64,000 nucleotides of DNA, from contig NC_081414.1 of the NCBI RefSeq assembly GCF_030272615.1, forward strand, positions 665,601,938 through 665,665,937. Direction: 5' to 3'. The DNA comes from Cryptomeria japonica. Its lineage: Eukaryota > Streptophyta > Pinopsida > Cupressales > Cupressaceae. The notes below the pieces were generated by a model. That model made no database searches, was not told where the DNA came from, and saw nothing but the letters and a program-made list of their open reading frames with translations. This document shows positions 23,005-33,109 of this stretch, in pieces (the first letter of the stretch is position 1; each line of letters begins with the position of its first letter). The position numbers and the translations under genes are program-made.

Positions 23005-23544
23005 TTAATACTTCACTTCCTTTTCATGAAGTAATTTTTCCATCTCACTTCTGACAAGTGTCCTTGCTTTTGACCAATCCATGGTAATATTGCCTCCAAC
23101 ATCTTTGCAAAAATTTCTTCCCAAAAGCATACCATATGAGGCTAGAACATCAGCTACTAAGACATTCGTCGTGATTCTCTTGTTAGGATATGCAGCAAAA
23201 GAAAAATGAGCATCCTTGATTTGGCCAATCAAGGTTACTTGTTTATTTTCCATTGAAAAACATTTACCAAAAGTTTTGGTAAGGGTAAGTCCTAAGGCAT
23301 TGGCTACCTTGGCGGGCATTACAATATCAAAGGCACCAAAATCTATCACACAGTTGCTAAGATTGTACCCATTAATGAGAAGGGAAATATAAAAGGGCTC
23401 AATCCTACCTGACATGATGAATGGGAGAACAACTAAGTTATTCCGAGAGACTATAGGAACTTGAGGAATTCCCTTTTCTTTGACAAAGTTAGTTACTCTA
23501 TCAAATTGTTCAAGGTTAGTCTTAAGATACTTAACTTCTGACAT
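23005..23544 (-). pseudogene. Ty3 aspartic protease with altered active site
   Basis: 179 codons, open. It contains IEPFYISLLINGYNLSNCVI then DFGAFDIVMPAKVANALGLT, a retropepsin active-site region in which the usual D-S/T-G-A is D-F-G-A, and later VLADVLASYGMLLGRNFCKD (the I-L-G-R-x-W/F flap-end motif). The Ser/Thr to Phe change next to the catalytic Asp should impair cutting. It would have matured the Gag-Pol polyprotein. Confidence 0.75.
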
Positions 23545-23669
23545 TTGAATTTTGGTTTACTTTGTATGATAAATAATGTCAAAATGTTGGTATTGAAAAT
23601 TAAATGAAGGAGTAGACACATCATTACGAGTTTAGGATTAACTGACACATTATTTGACACATCAAATGA

Positions 23670-25130
23670 AAATGGGTCAAGTATGCTTTACTTGATTATT
23701 TGCAACCAGATCTTTGGGTAAAGTAGGAAAAGGAGTACCTCTCTTTGCAAGGGTCACCCACAATTGAGGTGTATCTTTTTCTTTGGATTTATCACCAAAC
23801 TGTTGATCAAGTTGGTTGGGAGCTTGTGAATGAGTGAAGATCACAAATGCTTCACTCTTACTATCTTCTTCAACTTCCTGGTACTGCATGAACAAGATAC
23901 TAGAGTACCAGTTAATTTGCCTTATTTTTTTTTAAAGAATTAACTATGTCTTCAAGTGGAAGATCTTCAACAAAACTGTCTCATTGCTTGGCCTCACAAT
24001 ACCCCACTGAAGCATTAACAAGAGGTGCTTCAAGAGCCAATCTTTCTAGAGGATCAGGCAACTTATTCTAGTTTCTAGCTGCATAGCTAGAAGCATTATT
24101 TGGGTAGGTTCTTCATGGAACATCTTTATATGGAGAAGGGAGAGATGTTTGTGAAATTTTATTTTTCAAAGCAAGTACTTCATTTTCAATTCTCTATATA
24201 CCATAGAATCAGTAGTACCTATAGGAGAAAAACTTGGGACTTTTGGACTAGAAAAACTTACCTTAGCTTTGTTGGGATATTTCTTAATCTTTCTAGCTAA
24301 AATTAAGTGATCTTCAATTTCCACCGCTTGAGACTAAGCCACAGTCAAATCTATCAGAGGTGTTCTTATTAACAAGAAGCTAACTTCAGGCAATTACACA
24401 TTTACAAATAAACATTTCTGATTTTTCTCAGTAGGTTGAGAAGTAGTAGGAATTATATTCTTCAACTTGTTGAACTTAGCCACAAAATCCCTCATAGGTT
24501 CATGTGGCTCTTTCCTCATGGAAGTCAGCTGAGCCAAAAGAGCATGTGCATCCTCCATTGGCTTAAAACATACTTCAAACTGAGTCTTAAGCACATCACA
24601 AGTTGCAATACTTTGAAGTGCCAAATGATAAAACCAATCAACAACAACACCTTACAAAGTCTCAACAAAAAGATGTATTGCTACATCTTCAAATTTCACT
24701 CCAAGAATCCCACATGCAATATGGAATGTTGTATTGTGTTCATCTGGGTGTTGCTTACCATCCCCAAAGAACTTGGGAATATTTTTCTTCGACCCTTGTG
24801 GAAGAGGATGAAGGGGTGGAGTCAAATTAAGAGGACCAAAATTTTGTCCCCATGGTCCTTGAGTGGGCATAGATACTGGTTGTAAAGGTTAATAAAAAGG
24901 TACTACAAACCTTGGTACTTGTGGAATTACCAAAGGCCTTGGTGCACTAGAAGCTTCAATTGGAATAGGAGACATTTGACTTGTAGGAGGAAAACTTCTT
25001 GTTTTCTGAAGAGAAGAACTTGCATGCACAGGTAAGTAATCAAAATGATGTTTTTGAAGGAGTTCAAAGATAGGATCAACAACACCTTGATTTTTCCACC
25101 CACAGGTGTAACTTTGATTGGCTAGAATAA
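23670..25130 (-). pseudogene. Ty3 gag
   Basis: The frame 24870-24652 carries SKKNIPKFFGDGKQHPDEHN and the following helices; 24624-24394 carries MALQSIATCDVLKTQFEVCF and KEPHEPMRDFVAKFNKLK, typical of the Retrotrans_gag domain (W-x-x-L-F...E-x-x-x-x-F-x-x-R). A further frame, 23895-23677, ends near the protease. Stops at 24650, 24390 and others break it. I see no zinc knuckle. Gag forms the virus-like particle. Confidence 0.7.
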
Positions 25131-25527
25131 CAACTGATTATATACTTTGATCCCCATTGGACTCACCAAACAACTGTTGGGTGAAAATTTTGTAAACTGA
25201 TGAAGGTTCATAAAATGTGAGTTTCGTGATAGCACATGAGATAATATCTCTCAAAAAGAAAGATACGATCTCTCCTAATTGTAAGGAAAGGATCCACCTT
25301 TCTACTGCAATTAATTTCTATTCTATATACCTACTAACTTTACAGTATTCTAGGATGAAACAACAACTTAGTTCTTTTTTTTCAGAAATATTTATATCTA
25401 ATTATTTTTTAAGAACATATTTCCTTAACCAAAACAATTATAATCTTGTAGTAATAATAAAACTATTATAACTTGAGAAGTAAAGTGTCCATGAAAGAAC
25501 AAAGTCTCCCATTACTCCCCAATTATA
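25131..25527. other. Ty3 copy 1 leader between LTR and gag
   Basis: No gene. The minus strand immediately after the LTR-like sequence reads TATAATTGGGGAGTAATGGG. I cannot match it to a standard tRNA primer site, which leaves the LTR end uncertain by a few bases. Confidence 0.4.
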
Positions 25528-25838
25528 TCTAGGGTTTGCATAAGCAGTTTCTGATTATTTGATTTAAAATGTATCCCATTTGCAATCTTGTTGCCTAGGG
25601 AGAGAAACTATCATACTCAAACTCAAAGCATTGAGTAAGTTTTCAAATTATAATGAATGACTTACAAAGGTAATGATTACCCCATATTTGGTTTCTTGAA
25701 AGATAGATTACAACTATAAGTTGGCTCTTTTTAATTCTTATATTGGCACACAGTCAGTACATAGTTCCTTTGGTACTCAGTGTGTGTAAAGTTTCATATA
25801 ACTAAACTAAACTTATTGTTTATTCTCAATCCATCTAC
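25528..25838 (-). repeat. Shared Ty3 LTR, left part (copy 2 3' end / copy 1 5' LTR)
   Basis: Matches 17772-17921 plus 18208 to about 18375 almost base for base and lacks the solo LTR. At 25838 it joins a truncated copia LTR at the word TCTAC. The right part of this LTR resumes at 45571, on the far side of X2. About 595 bp present in copy 1 (18375-18970) are absent here. Confidence 0.75.
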
Positions 25839-25854
25839 CCTCTTATGAGAATAG
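25839..25854 (+). repeat. X2 5' LTR, first fragment (left edge truncated)
   Basis: CCTCTTATGAGAATAG corresponds to 43717-43732-like sequence just inside the X2 3' LTR, so the first roughly 12 bases of the X2 5' LTR are missing. The fragment is cut by the LTR element at 25855 and resumes at 28684. Confidence 0.7.
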
Positions 25855-26224
25855 TGTTAGAGTATTCGGGTATTTACTTGATTAATTAAACATTATTTGT
25901 TTAATTATTTAAGTTCCCTTTATCTCTTTTACACTTAAGCTAACTTTAGGTGCATATAATTAATTGTTTTAATTAATTATTATGTGCAAACCTAGGTTTT
26001 CCCTTTTTTAGGGTTTCTTGACCTATTAAAGGTTGAGTTCTTTCTTTTCATTGTAAGAATCACATTACATATTTTTGTGAATATTGAGCTCTCTCTTTTT
26101 GAGCATATTCTTTGTGTTTTGTATGTTCTTCAGATTTTGCTTCATTGCTTCTCCTTGTAACAGGTTATTCAGCTTACAGAAGATCTTTAGGCTCCTGTGG
26201 TGTTGTATTTTCTCAACTCCTATA
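25855..26224 (+). repeat. 5' LTR of the 2.8-kb element
   Basis: 370 bp, followed by TGGTATCAGAGC at 26225. It differs from the 3' copy at only a few positions by eye, so the insertion is fairly young. The LTR ends TA rather than the usual CA. Confidence 0.9.
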
Positions 26225-26236
26225 TGGTATCAGAGC
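26225..26236 (+). other. Primer binding site of the 2.8-kb element
   Basis: TGGTATCAGAGC directly abuts the LTR end, with no 2-base spacer, unlike the copia elements nearby. Confidence 0.85.
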
Positions 26237-26639
26237 TTGGATCTGTAGCTGCCTGTTCTTGTTTTGAGAATTTTTGCTTTGGAAGCAGATCTGGGGTTTC
26301 AAGAATTTTTTTATGTACCTAGGGTTTGAGCTTTTTTTCTGAGCACTTTGGGCTAAATGGACCTCACCATCGTGCTCAGAAGGCCTAAAAACCCCTATGG
26401 TCATATAAAATTTGACCTATTTTGGTTCCTGAGCCTCTGGGAGCAAATTTTTTTCTCAGATCCAAGTCGTACGGCCTTGGCACGCAGATCGAGAAAAAAA
26501 TTCAAAAAAATAAAAAATTTGCCTTTTTATGACATGCAGGCCAAAATTTGCTTTTAAAATTTTTTTTTAAAAAAAAGCAGAAAAAAAAAAAGAGGTTTGT
26601 TTCTTTTTAAGAAAAAAAAAAAATTTTCGGAAAATTTTT

Positions 26640-27160
26640 TTTGGGGTTTGGGGGTACCGCAGGGTACCGGACTTACAGACCTATCAGACCTGTCAGTCCG
26701 GCCTCTGCGGCCCCCACCGATGGCCCCTTCAGCCCCCACCGGCTGCCCTTTCCGGCCCCCGCAGCAGGTTCTTCCCGGCCTCCTGCCGACTCCCGGCCCC
26801 CGCCAACTCCTCCTTCCGGCTGCCCCTCCGTCTGCCGCTGCGCTCAGCCGCTAGCTTCCTCAGCTGCCGCTTCCTGACAACACCGCCTCCCCAGTCATCG
26901 CTACTCCCTGCACCCGCTGCCTTCCACCACCTGCGGCCCCTGCCTGCCTGCGGCCCCAGCTCGCCGCTCAGCCTGTGGCCTTCGCCTTGGCTGCCGCCGC
27001 TCAGTCCCCGACCCTTTTTTTCGACCAGCCACCGCTCCGCCACCCAGCCACCGGAGCTCCGCCTGACTACCACCGGATCTCCACCCGGCCACCACTGGTG
27101 CGCCACCCATTGGCCATCGGACCACCAATAGGCAACCAGACCCCCTTTTTTGGCTTTTTC
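26640..27160 (+). other. GC-rich block inside the 2.8-kb element
   Basis: About 520 bp of C-rich sequence in a very AT-rich setting. All three + frames give Pro/Ala/Ser-rich peptides of about 70-85 codons, each ending in stops, so no frame is clearly favoured. The edges are T- and A-runs (26560-26640) and GGGGGGG (27163). It could be a captured coding or leader segment. I do not recognise it. Confidence 0.45.
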
Positions 27161-28308
27161 AGGGGGGGGTTTGGTTTTTTGGCCCTATCTTAGGCATATG
27201 GAGTCATTTTTTTGAAAATGAATAGGCATCGGAAAGCCGGTTCCGAGGCCGAGTTCATGGTGTTGGTAATTTTTTCCAATTTTTCTGTTTGACTGTATTT
27301 TTTTACAGTCAAAGTGAGGTCTCTTTTTTGCACTCCGGGAGACGTAGAATGAGCATCCGAACTCCGTTTTTCAAAAACTTTATATCTTTGAAAAGCTTGT
27401 GCTATGTACTTTCTAGAAAAATGAGTTTTATTTCCAGATTCTACTCCATGCATATTTTATTCAATTTTTTGCTTTTCAACACTCTGGTGGATATCGTGGT
27501 TGTTTCAGGTCCTGGGATCTCTTTTCTGAGTAGGGTGTCTCTGTTTTGATTCTCATTTCTATCTCCAGTCTTCTTATCATTGTAGCTTGTAATTATGCAA
27601 ATGCACTGAGATAAAGTGCCATCATGCATTATTTACTTAGAATCTTGCATATCTTGTGTCTTGTTGTACATGCACTGTTGATCAAGTGCCATGAGGGGGT
27701 TGATGTTTGCCTTTGTTTGTCATCTTCCTTTGTCAAGTGAGTGTTCCTTCCATGACATTCGCCTCATGATGATGTGTCTCAGCACCTTTGATGTTCTTGG
27801 TTCTTCGTCATGCAGTTGTTTTTGGCTGTCCTTTTCAATGTTCCAGTCCCTCTCCCACTTCCGCATTATGGGGAGGTTCATCATGTTGGTTCTAATGCTT
27901 CCGTGGTTCGATTGATCAGCTCTTCAAGCTTTGGTTTCTCATGCCATCTGTATCTTTGATTTTAGTTGTTTTGCCTTGTTTGCCTCCTGATTCGAGTAGT
28001 GTCATTTGAGGGTACTCATGCAGATTACAGTCTTCTCTACCTGGTCATGTTCTAGTTCAGTGGATGTTCTTCAGATCAGCAGTTATTCTTTGATAGAGTT
28101 TGCAGGGTCTTCATGCTTCAGTGATATTCTTTTCCATCTCTTTTTGGAGTAGAGTTTTGTTCCCATGTGATTTTCTCTATTTCTCTAGTTCATAGAGATT
28201 TCATTGTATTTGGGTACCTAATCAGGCCTTGTTGCAGGGACCCATCTTTCATGCTTTCAGTAGCTGTTCTAGGTTTTAGCTTCTCCCTAAGTCTAGTTTA
28301 AGGAGGGG

Positions 28309-28678
28309 TGTTAGAGTATTCGGGTATTTACTTGATTAATTAAACATTATTTATTTAATTATTTAAGTTCCCTTTATCTCTTTTACACTTAAGCTAACTT
28401 TAGGTGCATATAATTAATTGTTTTAATTAATTATTATGTGCAAACCTAGGTTTTCCCTTTTTTAGGGTTTCTTGACCTATTAAAGGTTGAGTTCTTTCTT
28501 TTCATTGTAAGAATCACATTACATATTTTTGTGAATATTGAGCTCTTTCTTTTTGAGCATATTCTCTATGTTTTGTATGTTCTTCAGATTTTGCTTCATT
28601 GCTTCTCCTTGTAATAGGTTATTCAGCTTGCAGAAGATCTTCAGGCTCCTGTGGTGTTGTGTTTTCTCAACTCCTATA
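28309..28678 (+). repeat. 3' LTR of the 2.8-kb element
   Basis: 370 bp, preceded by AAGGAGGGG and followed by AATAG. Confidence 0.9.
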
Positions 28679-28683
28679 AATAG

Positions 28684-28819
28684 TTGATGTTGTCATTAAT
28701 GACAACCATCTGGCAACCAACTAGTATTCATTTAGTAAGCCACTGATAGTTACCGACACCGGCAATAGACTTCTACATTCACCGACAATAACAACAATGC
28801 ATATCGGCACCCGAACCGA
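28684..28819 (+). repeat. X2 5' LTR, second fragment
   Basis: Matches 43733 to about 43870 in the X2 3' LTR (CATCTGGCAACCAACTAGTA and following). It is interrupted at 28820 by TGTTGGCAAATGC, the start of the X1-type LTR. Confidence 0.75.
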
Positions 28820-31622
28820 TGTTGGCAAATGCACACTTCAATGAGAAATTGTAGGTGATTGAAGGTATTGTCATTGATGGCAACCTTACAATCCTATGAC
28901 ACCAACATAGGCACAAACACCGGAACTAGCAACGACAAAGATGTTCACCAGCACCCTGGCCGACAAGATTTTGTTTATTGTATTTTGTATTTATATGTAA
29001 AATCTTTTTGTAAGCCGACAAGGCATATTGTAATAAGGCTCATATATAACTATGAGATCTTATAAAACATTAAAAGATGAGGAATATGCGAGATGGATAA
29101 TATGTGTGAATATTAAGGCAGATTATGGAATAAGGTTTATGATTATTGCAAGAGCTTAAACCGGTACTGAACCTGGCATAGAAGATGCTAATCCGAAGTA
29201 GTACATGACATTGGATTTATATAATCCACTTTTGTAAGTCAGTGAGACTTTCCTTTTTTTATTTAAGCAGTGAGCTTTAGGCAGTTGGCCTTCTTGCATG
29301 TGTAGGCCGCTATTATATCAGTAATATTCACTTATTGGCCAGTGAGCAAATATTGTGGGTCACAAATCCCACCAAGGTTTTTCTCACACCGGGTTTCCTT
29401 GTTAAAAATATTGTGTTATGATCTGCTTTCTATGTTGTGTTTACTAATCTTATTTACTTTTGCTTATTGTATTTTAATGTAATTATCTTTTGTGAAAGCC
29501 GACATGGCATATTGTAAAAGACTCATATATATGTATGAGCTCTTATAGGTCATTTTGAGTAGCAAGGAGGTATGATTGAGAGAATATATTGATAATATTT
29601 TTGTATAAGGTGATATAGTTGACAGCGAAGGTTTTGGTTATAGACTGAGCTTAAACCGGTACTAAACCTGGCATAGTTGGTGTTGATTTGATGCAGTACA
29701 TTATATTGGATTTCATAATCCACTTTTGTAGTTAGTGAGACTCTTATTGAGCAGCGAGCTATAGGCAGTTGGCCTTCCTATATGTGCAGGCCCCTCATTG
29801 TAAGTAATATTTATTCATTGGTCAGTGAGTGAATATTGTGGGTCACAAATCCCACCGAGGTTTTTCCCACACCGGGTTTCCTCATTAAATATCTTGTGTT
29901 ATGGTGTGTTTTCTATGTTGTCTCTATTGTTCTCGTTTACTGTATTAATTCTTATTTATCGGTACACTGTTTTGGGATGCAAAGTACATAATAAGTTTAA
30001 ATCTTCTACAAGCAAGTGACTTTATACATAGTCACCGGTATTTGGTACACTGATAGGATATATTGTCCACCGGCACTTGGAATGACATGGAAAACACTTG
30101 GTTATGTCGAAGACATCATTTGGACACTTTGTCTTGGAGATTTGTTTATTGGTATATTCGTGTCTTCATATTTGTTGTTACCGACAAATAGGTCCAGAAT
30201 AAGCATCGACAGGCTTATCTATTCCAGATCAACATGACACACTTTGGAGATGATTTTGTTGTTATTGTAAATTCATTAAGTCGACATGTTAAATCGGATA
30301 TTGCATCGGTTATTGATTTACTTGTAATTGTTTTATTGTAATATCTTTTAGAGCCGACCTACTAAAATTGGGCTTAGGTTATGGTATATATGTAAGATCT
30401 TATTTGTAAGATTGATATGCGATTGGGAAAAGGAATTGTAAGAAGGCATATGCGAGAATAAGAAGAGCTATACATGCAGACATCATTTGAAGGTGAAGCA
30501 AGGTTTTTGTGAAGACATATCATAACTACACCGATACTGAATCCAACATATGAAGATTCTATTTTGAGCAGTACATCATTATTGGATTTAACCATCCAAT
30601 TGTAGTCAGTGTGACTCCTATTTGTGTTTGAGCAGTGAGCTCTAGGCACTTGGATTTTTTGCATGTGCAGACCCCATTTGTATACACATACTATTTGCAA
30701 TAGTATCATCTGATTGTGGGTAAGGTTTCCCATCGTGGTTTTTCCCCTTACAAGATTTCCACGTATAAATATTGGTGTTATGTGTTGTGGATGTTATTGT
30801 CTTTCTATTTCATGCATTAATCTTTACCAGTACTGCAATTAACTGATAAACTATCTACCGACATAAAGTTTGGTTTACCAGTATTAAGCATTAAGGTTGG
30901 TTAAGTTGTTCTTGGCTTGAATTTATTTGACAACTGATTCACCCCTCCCTCTCAGTTGTCTCCGGGACCTAACATGGCAAAGATGTTCACCGGCACCCTG
31001 GCCCACAAGATTTTATTTATTGTATTTTATATTTATTTGTAAAATCTTTTTGTAAGCTGACAAGGCGAATTGTAATAAGGCTCATATATAACTATGAGAT
31101 CTTATAGAGCATTAAAAAGATGAGGAATATGCGAGATGGATAATATGTGCGAATATTAAGGCATTGTGGAATAAGGTTTATGATTATTGCAAGAGCTTAA
31201 ACCGGTACTGAACCTGGCATAGCAGATGCTAATCTGGAGTAGTACATGACATTGGACTTATATAATCCACTTTTGTAAGTCAGTGAGACTTCCCTTTTTG
31301 TATTTAAGTAGTGAGATTTAGGCAGTTGGCCTTCCTACATGTGCAGGCCCCTATTGTATCAGTAATATTCACTTATTGGCCAGTGAGCAAATATTGTGGG
31401 TCACAAATCCCACCGATGTTTTTCCCACACTGGGTTTCCTCGTTAAAAATACTATGTTATGGGGTTCTTTCTATGTTCTGTTTACTAATCTTATTTACTA
31501 CATTATTTTTGGTTTACCGGTACACTGTTTTGGAATGCAATTCATTTAATAAGTTCAGAAAATCCATTAATCAGTTAGACACTGATTCACCCCCCCTCTC
31601 AGTATCTTTGGAAATCCTAACA
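28820..31622 (+). repeat. X1 5' LTR region, a mosaic of four LTR segments
   Basis: 28820-29455 is an A-type LTR (like 36826-36943 at its start and 30975-31622 over the rest). 29456-30005 is a C-type LTR segment (like 38040-38600). About 30010-30974 is a B-type LTR tail (like 37046-38010). 30975-31622 is the A-type right part again, ending CCTAACA before the primer site. Segment joins fall at AATCTTATTTACT (29447) and near TCTACAAGC (30005). Repeated exchange between related LTRs is the likely cause. Confidence 0.6.
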
Positions 31623-31624
31623 AT

Positions 31625-31637
31625 TGGTATCAGAGCC
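31625..31637 (+). other. X1 primer binding site
   Basis: TGGTATCAGAGCC, two bases after the LTR end CA at 31622. Confidence 0.9.
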
Positions 31638-31693
31638 TGGTCCTCTATTTTCAAAAGCCTAACAACTTGAGGAAGATTCTGACACCGACAGAG

Positions 31694-32790
31694 ATGGAAA
31701 ATTTGAGAAAGCAATTGGAAACAGCTCTTTTAGACTATGATGTAGAAAAGTTGAAGAATATGAAAGTTGAAGATGATCTGAAGGCTGCACAGGAAATCAT
31801 TCAGGGACTTCAAGGAAATATCACTATTGCTAGGAACAAAAGAAGAGAACTTTCTGAGAAGATGCAGAGTGATGATGATGAAAAAGAAACTCTTAATGAC
31901 CGTGTGAACAAATCAAGACAATAAAACAGTACAATGAATAATGAGATGCAAGATATAACTATGAGGTTTTGCAAAGACATTGAAAACCGAAAGAAGAATG
32001 AAGATGAATTGGCTAGAAGAATCAATGATGCTGGAAATGAAAATCTAAGACTCAGTCATGAAAATGATATATTGAAGACAAATATAATTCACTTGGAGCA
32101 TGACAAAACTGAACTCATGAGATAGAAATATTTCTTAGAAAATGAGTTGGCTACTGCAAATCGACACAAGGAGAAATTCAAGAAAAGCTCAGAGGAACTT
32201 GATAACTTGTTGAAAAATCAGAAACCTAATGGAGATACAAATGGCCTTGGCTTTGAAGTTGGTGAAAGCTCTGGTACTACAAACAATCATGATCATAGTA
32301 AACCGGTAAGACAACCTAATGCCTACAAATTTAATGGAAAATGCTTTAACTGTAACAAGTATGGTCATAGAGAAAATCAGTGTAGATCTAGAAACTATCA
32401 GAACACTAATGCACCCACTGATCAATGTTCAAATGCAATAAAATTGGTAATAACTCAAAAAATTGCAGAATGAATGTAAGATGTTATGTTTGTGGAAGAT
32501 TTAGACACTTATCTAATCAATGCAAAACACATACCGGCATAGGATATGGAAAAACTATTCAAAAAAATAATGTGACTTGTTATGCTTGTAACAAGATTGG
32601 ACATATTGCAAAATTTTGTAGAAGTAAGGCATCACCAGCAAGTAACAAAGGACCCAGTTTGAAAGGTAAAGAAAAGGTTGAAGAAGTAAAGCAAGAATTT
32701 TCAAAACAATGGATCAGAAAGTCAGATATGAATGCTAATGAAGCTATTCCTTCACCAGTAGAACAAAGTATCACTCCACCAGTAGGATAA
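31694..32790 (+). pseudogene. X1 ORF1: coiled-coil and zinc-knuckle Gag-like protein (broken)
   Basis: Starts MENLRKQLETALLDYDVEKL. The first 150 codons are heptad-rich coiled coil. Then comes NGLGFEVGESSG, a segment found ahead of the knuckles in Sirevirus Gag, and CCHC knuckles CFNCNKYGHRENQC, a degenerate one near 32430, CYVCGRFRHLSNQC (Gly before His changed to Arg) and CYACNKIGHIAKFC. Stops interrupt at 31922 and 32123, and there is a frameshift near 32430. X2 has Glu and Gln at those stop positions. The N-terminal DUF4219/UBN2 capsid part of a full Gag is absent. It would bind element RNA in the particle (inference from the knuckles). Confidence 0.75.
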
Positions 32791-33109
32791 TCTTCATCTA
32801 ACTAAAAAGAAACCTTTTGGGGGTATGGAAACAAATTAAAAAACATGCTAATTTACCCTTGGTTGATGGTGAGAAGTTGAAATACTTCTTTATCGACAAG
32901 ATGTGTTAAGTTTGACTTAACTGACAGGCATTAAATGTGGTAGTGGGAGGAAATGACATTATAAAGCAAATATTTTGTCTCTCTTTTCATTCATTGAGCA
33001 TTCAAACTTCCTTAGAGTGTGAAAATCCTGAGCAAAGGTATCCATAGCGAGAAGTGAAGCAAATCATTCAAGCACTCATACCTAAAGGCAGATTAAGGTA
33101 TTTATAACA

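Larger units (their letters stand above)
17772..25527 (-). mobile_element. Ty3/gypsy element copy 1 (gag, PR, RNase H, RT, RNase H; no integrase)
   Basis: Minus-strand order from right to left: gag (25130-23670), protease (23544-23005), an extra RNase H (about 22980-22480), linker, RT (22030-21253), RT-linked RNase H (21196-20690), a 1.2-kb tail without integrase motifs, a polypurine tract (19485-19497) and a 3' LTR (17772-19484). Its right end meets sequence at 25528 that is almost the same as its own 3' LTR. The coding region holds many stops and is inactive. The missing integrase and the protease-RNaseH-RT order are unusual. I place it near the plant Tat-type Ty3 group on motifs; this is moderately sure. 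Confidence 0.75.
25855..28678 (+). mobile_element. LTR element without gag or pol (370-bp LTRs, TSD AATAG)
   Basis: Two 370-bp LTRs (25855-26224 and 28309-28678) start TGTTAGAGTATTCGGG and end CTCCTATA. A primer site TGGTATCAGAGC follows the first, and a polypurine tract AAGGAGGGG precedes the second. AATAG flanks the element (25850-25854 and 28679-28683). The 2.1-kb interior has no gag or pol. It holds a GC-rich, proline-codon-rich block (26640-27160) and non-coding sequence. The undisturbed site exists in the X2 3' LTR at about 43715-43735, confirming the insertion. It must be mobilised in trans. Confidence 0.93.

Noticed and set aside
26640-27160. CpG-island promoter of a host gene
   Set aside because: The block is inside an LTR element with a perfect target duplication, and no gene follows.
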